Source: Gammaproteobacteria bacterium RBG_16_57_12 (GTDB taxonomy: Bacteria; Pseudomonadota; Gammaproteobacteria; RBG-16-57-12). Taken from it: 8,412 bases of DNA. A program made the position numbers and the translations under genes. This document shows, piece by piece, positions 5,443 through 8,412 of the stretch. Location of the stretch: contig MGXL01000143.1 of the NCBI GenBank assembly GCA_001801365.1, positions 1-8,412 of the forward strand, read 5' to 3'. The first letter of the stretch is position 1; every line of letters starts with the position of its first letter. The notes under the pieces are model-generated. The model was not told the DNA's origin and did no database searches. It saw only the letters and a program-made list of their open reading frames with translations.

Positions 5443-8007
5443 TTATTTATCCAGCATCGCTTTAAGTTCATAGAGCTTGTGCAATGCCTCACGCGGAGTG
5501 AGGCTGTCGGGATCAAGATCTTTTACGGCATCATGGATCGGGTGCTGTTTCTCGGGAGCAAACAGTGGTAATTGAGACGCTTGCCCTGTTGATGTTGTGA
5601 TGCTCTGGTTTTCCAGTTGCAGCAATTTTTCCTTGGCCCGGGCGATGACCGCCTGAGGCACCCCCGCCAGGGCGGCCACCTGGAGCCCATAACTCTGGTT
5701 GGCCGGGCCTTCCATGACACGGTGCAAAAAGGCGATGGTGTCGCCGTGCTCGACGGCATCGAGATGCACATTGGCGATGGCCGCCTGCTGCTCGGCCAGC
5801 GCGGTGAGTTCGAAATAATGGGTGGCGAACAGGGTATAGGCGCGGAGGTTTGCGGCCAGATGCTGCGCGCAGGCCCAGGCCAGGGATAAACCGTCGAAGG
5901 TGCTGGTGCCGCGGCCGATTTCATCCATCAGCACCAGGCTTTGCTCCGTGGCATTGTGCAGGATATTGGCGGTTTCGGTCATTTCCACCATGAAGGTCGA
6001 GCGTCCGCTGGCCAGATCGTCCGAGGCGCCGATGCGGGTAAATATCCGGTCAACCGGCCCGATGATCGCCCGTTCGGCCGGCACATAGCTGCCCACATGG
6101 GCCAGCAGGGTGATCAGGGCGGTCTGGCGCATATAGGTGGATTTGCCCCCCATGTTGGGTCCGGTGATGATCAGCATGCGCCGCTCGGGATCAAGCCGGG
6201 TGTCATTGGCGATGAACGGGGCATCCAGCACCTGCTCGACGACGGGGTGCCGCCCGTCTTTTATGACAATACCGGGCCGGTCGGTCAGCTCGGGGCGCGT
6301 GAAATCGAGGGTGTAGGCACGCTCCGCCAGACCATTGAGCGCATCGATTTCCGCCAGCGCGGCGGCGGTCTCCTGCAGGGTGGGCAGCGCCTGGTTGAGG
6401 TGATCCAGCAGCTGCTCGTAGAGATCTTTTTCACGCGCCAGGGCGCGTTCATTGGCGCTGAGCACCTTGTCTTCAAAGTTCTTCAGTTCCGGCGTGATGT
6501 AGCGCTCGGCCCCCTTGAGGGTCTGGCGGCGCTGGTAGTCGGCAGGCACCTTGTCGCTGTGCACGCGGCTGATCTCGATGTAATAACCGTGGACGCGATT
6601 ATAGCTGACCTTGATGGGCAGGCCGGTGCGCTGGCGCTCGCGCTCTTCCAGGTCAATCAGGAACTGGCCGGCGTTCTCGCGCAGGGCGCGCAGCTCGTCG
6701 AGTTCGGCATCATAGCCGGCGGCGATCACGCCGCCATCGCGGATCAGGACCGGCGGCTGGTCGATAATGGCCCGCCGTAACAGCGCGTGAATCTCGGGGT
6801 GTGGGTTCAGTTGCTTCAATAATGCCACCAGCAACACGGCGTCGAGATCCTTCAGGGTATCCTGCAGATCCGGCAACAGGGCGAGGGTGTTGCGCAGTTG
6901 CACCAGGTCGCGCGGACGGGCGCTGCGCAGGGCAATGCGCGCCAGGATGCGCTCCAGATCGCCCGAGTGATTCAGCCGCGCAGTCACCCGTTCATGACGA
7001 TGATCGTCGATGAGCTGTTCCAGGCACTGGTGTCGCTGGCGCAGCAGCGCGTGATCACGCCGCGGAAAATTCAGCCAGCGCCGCAGCAGGCGGCTGCCCA
7101 TGGGCGTGGCCGTGCTGTCGAGTATCGCCGCCAGGGTATGGTCGGTGCCGCCGGCGAGGTTGAATTCGATTTCCAGATTGCGTCGGCTGGCCGCGTCCAG
7201 GATCAGGCTGTCCTCGCGCCGTTCCACCCGGAGGCCGCGCAGATGGGGCAGGGCGCTGCGCTGGGTGTCGCGCGCATATTGCAGCAGGCAACCGGCCGCG
7301 CCGATGGCGGCGGGCATGTCGTCACAACCGAACCCCGCCAGATCCCGGGTGGCGAATTGTGCCGTCAATAACCGTCGCGCGCTATCCGCTTCAAAATACC
7401 AGGGCGGTTGGCGCCGCAGGCCAGGGCGCGCGCCGAGGGCCTCGTGAGGAAAATCCTCACTGATGAGCAATTCGGCAGGGTTGATGCGCTCCACTTCGCC
7501 GAGCAGCTCGGCCAGCGTGGGCACCTGCATGACCGTGAAGCGGCCGCTGCTCAGGTCCAGTGACGCGATGGCATGGTGTTCCCCATCTCTGTGGAGCGCG
7601 GCGAGCAAGGTGTCGCGGCGCTCTTCCAGCAGCGCCTCATCGGTCACGGTGCCCGGCGTGATGATGCGGGTGACCTGACGTTCCACCGGCCCCTTCGATT
7701 TGGCCGGATCGCCGACCTGTTCGCAGATGGCCACCGACTCGCCCTGCCTGACCAGCTTGGCGAGATAGGCCTCGGCGGCATGATGGGGAATACCCGCCAT
7801 GGGAATGGGCTGGCCGGCCGAGTGCCCGCGCGCGGTGAGGGTGATGTTGAGCAGTTGCGCGGCCTTGCGCGCATCGTCGTAGAACAGCTCATAAAAATCA
7901 CCCATGCGATAGAACAGCAGGGTGTCGGGGTGTTTAGCCTTGATGCGCAAATATTGCTGCATCATCGGCGTGTGATCGCCGGGGATGTCCTTGATGAGGC
8001 TGGCCAT
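5443..8007 (-). CDS. mutS: DNA mismatch repair ATPase MutS
   Basis: A full-length 854-residue MutS (E. coli: 853) that recognises mispairs and small loops and starts MutL-dependent repair. The mismatch-reading motif [11 protein letters not shown] has Phe38 and Glu40. The Walker A motif GPNMGGKST is at 616-624 (Lys622). The Walker B region [16 protein letters not shown] has Asp695 and Glu696, followed by the FATHYFEL segment. Near the C-terminus, QLPLF (812-816) fits a sliding-clamp binding motif at the same place as in E. coli, and the last helix [18 protein letters not shown] fits the tetramerisation tail. No lesion or missing residue was seen. The start aligns with E. coli through HTPMMQQYL. 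The ribosome binding site is poor, but the sulfurtransferase stop is only 12 nt upstream, so the two genes are probably co-transcribed and translationally coupled. Confidence 0.98.
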   Translation of the reverse strand: MASLIKDIPGDHTPMMQQYLRIKAKHPDTLLFYRMGDFYELFYDDARKAAQLLNITLTARGHSAGQPIPMAGIPHHAAEAYLAKLVRQGESVAICEQVGDPAKSKGPVERQVTRIITPGTVTDEALLEERRDTLLAALHRDGEHHAIASLDLSSGRFTVMQVPTLAELLGEVERINPAELLISEDFPHEALGARPGLRRQPPWYFEADSARRLLTAQFATRDLAGFGCDDMPAAIGAAGCLLQYARDTQRSALPHLRGLRVERREDSLILDAASRRNLEIEFNLAGGTDHTLAAILDSTATPMGSRLLRRWLNFPRRDHALLRQRHQCLEQLIDDHRHERVTARLNHSGDLERILARIALRSARPRDLVQLRNTLALLPDLQDTLKDLDAVLLVALLKQLNPHPEIHALLRRAIIDQPPVLIRDGGVIAAGYDAELDELRALRENAGQFLIDLEERERQRTGLPIKVSYNRVHGYYIEISRVHSDKVPADYQRRQTLKGAERYITPELKNFEDKVLSANERALAREKDLYEQLLDHLNQALPTLQETAAALAEIDALNGLAERAYTLDFTRPELTDRPGIVIKDGRHPVVEQVLDAPFIANDTRLDPERRMLIITGPNMGGKSTYMRQTALITLLAHVGSYVPAERAIIGPVDRIFTRIGASDDLASGRSTFMVEMTETANILHNATEQSLVLMDEIGRGTSTFDGLSLAWACAQHLAANLRAYTLFATHYFELTALAEQQAAIANVHLDAVEHGDTIAFLHRVMEGPANQSYGLQVAALAGVPQAVIARAKEKLLQLENQSITTSTGQASQLPLFAPEKQHPIHDAVKDLDPDSLTPREALHKLYELKAMLDK

Positions 8008-8019
8008 GGCGAGTTAGGG

Positions 8020-8412
8020 CTAGGCCACCGGTGTATCCACGGCGTTGCCCCAGTCTGACCAGGAGCCCGGATAGCCCTTGACGCTGGGATAACCCAGGTG
8101 CCTGAGCACAATATAAAGCAGCGCCGAGCGGTGATGGCTGTGGCAGTAGGTGATGATGTCCTTGTCGGGCGTGATGCCGCGCGGCTCGAGCAGGGCGAGG
8201 AGTTCGCTGTCCGGCTTGAGACGAAAGTTGTTGCGCGGATCGAAGGTACGACTCCATTCCAGATTGACGGCGCGGGGAATGTGTCCGCCCCGCTCGGCGC
8301 GCACGTCGATACCGTTATATTCCGCCGGTGAGCGGGCATCCAGCAGGGCCAGCGCCGGATCATCCAGACGCCGCATGATCTCCTGCTGGGAGGCGATGAC
8401 CTCTTCATTGAG
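8020..8412 (-). CDS. Rhodanese-type sulfurtransferase, C-terminal part (cut by window edge)
   Basis: The reading frame is open to the end of the window, so the N-terminus lies outside; 130 residues are visible. They form a complete rhodanese domain: LLDARSPAEYNG, RGGHIPRAVNLEW, the active-site loop ITYCHSHHRSA with the sulfur-accepting cysteine (visible residue 90), and LGYPSVKGYPGSWSDWGN. The ending SWSDWGN after the active loop is typical of the catalytic second domain of tandem-rhodanese thiosulfate or mercaptopyruvate sulfurtransferases, so a two-domain protein is likely. An internal ATG at 8376 is unlikely to be the true start because conserved-looking helix sequence continues upstream. 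It precedes mutS by 12 nt in the same direction. Confidence 0.88.
   Translation of the reverse strand, partial: LNEEVIASQQEIMRRLDDPALALLDARSPAEYNGIDVRAERGGHIPRAVNLEWSRTFDPRNNFRLKPDSELLALLEPRGITPDKDIITYCHSHHRSALLYIVLRHLGYPSVKGYPGSWSDWGNAVDTPVA

Noticed and set aside
5941..6780. 279-codon plus-strand open frame
   Set aside because: It is fully antisense to mutS across the Walker A region; a shadow of the real gene.
1..8412. CRISPR array, tRNA or rRNA genes, insertion-sequence ends, phage attachment site
   Set aside because: No regularly spaced repeats, no cloverleaf or rRNA-like sequence, and no paired terminal inverted repeats were seen in the window.

Overview
The window reads as chromosome from a moderately GC-rich gammaproteobacterium. 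MutS is close to the E. coli protein along its whole length, FdxA is of the Azotobacter/Pseudomonas 7Fe type, and the RAYT/REP pair and the Rsm-like RNA gene are also typical of that class. The genus cannot be fixed from this sequence.

Layout. Positions 1-177 hold no recognisable gene, only a nested hairpin. A RAYT (REP-associated tyrosine transposase) gene follows at 178-687 (+). Its conserved N-terminus appears to extend upstream of the GTG start to an ACG codon that may be a decayed ATG. An eroded REP-like palindrome lies directly behind it (704-739). Next is an intact gene for a GH46 chitosanase-like enzyme with a C-terminal peptidoglycan-binding domain (772-1713, +). Positions 1714-2099 hold no protein gene but carry what looks like a complete small-RNA gene: a GacA/UvrY-type upstream box (1760-1777), an IHF-like site (1842-1854), an extended -10 promoter (1905-1932), a transcript with ten GGA motifs in about 100 nt, and a perfect 10-bp Rho-independent terminator (2060-2094). 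This is best explained as a CsrA/RsmA-sequestering RNA of the RsmZ/RsmY/CsrB type.

The right-hand three quarters is one minus-strand block, in transcription order: rhodanese-type sulfurtransferase (C-terminal part only, cut by the window edge), mutS, fdxA, and an AddB-like PD-(D/E)XK nuclease with an iron-sulfur cysteine set. Gaps are 12 nt (sulfurtransferase-mutS), 89 nt with a candidate fdxA promoter (mutS-fdxA) and 17 nt (fdxA-nuclease). Two of the four genes are DNA-repair genes.

The nuclease gene ends 5 nt from the RNA terminator and converges on it, so read-through from the repair block would be antisense to the RNA. In Pseudomonas, rsmZ sits beside fdxA, which sits beside mutS. The same three elements occur here with the nuclease gene inserted between fdxA and the RNA, which supports the RNA's identity.

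The most noteworthy item is this probably unannotated Rsm/Csr regulatory RNA and its control region. The other oddities are the altered RAYT start, the eroded REP, a GH46/PG-binding enzyme with no signal peptide, and an AddB-like nuclease with no adjacent AddA-like helicase.
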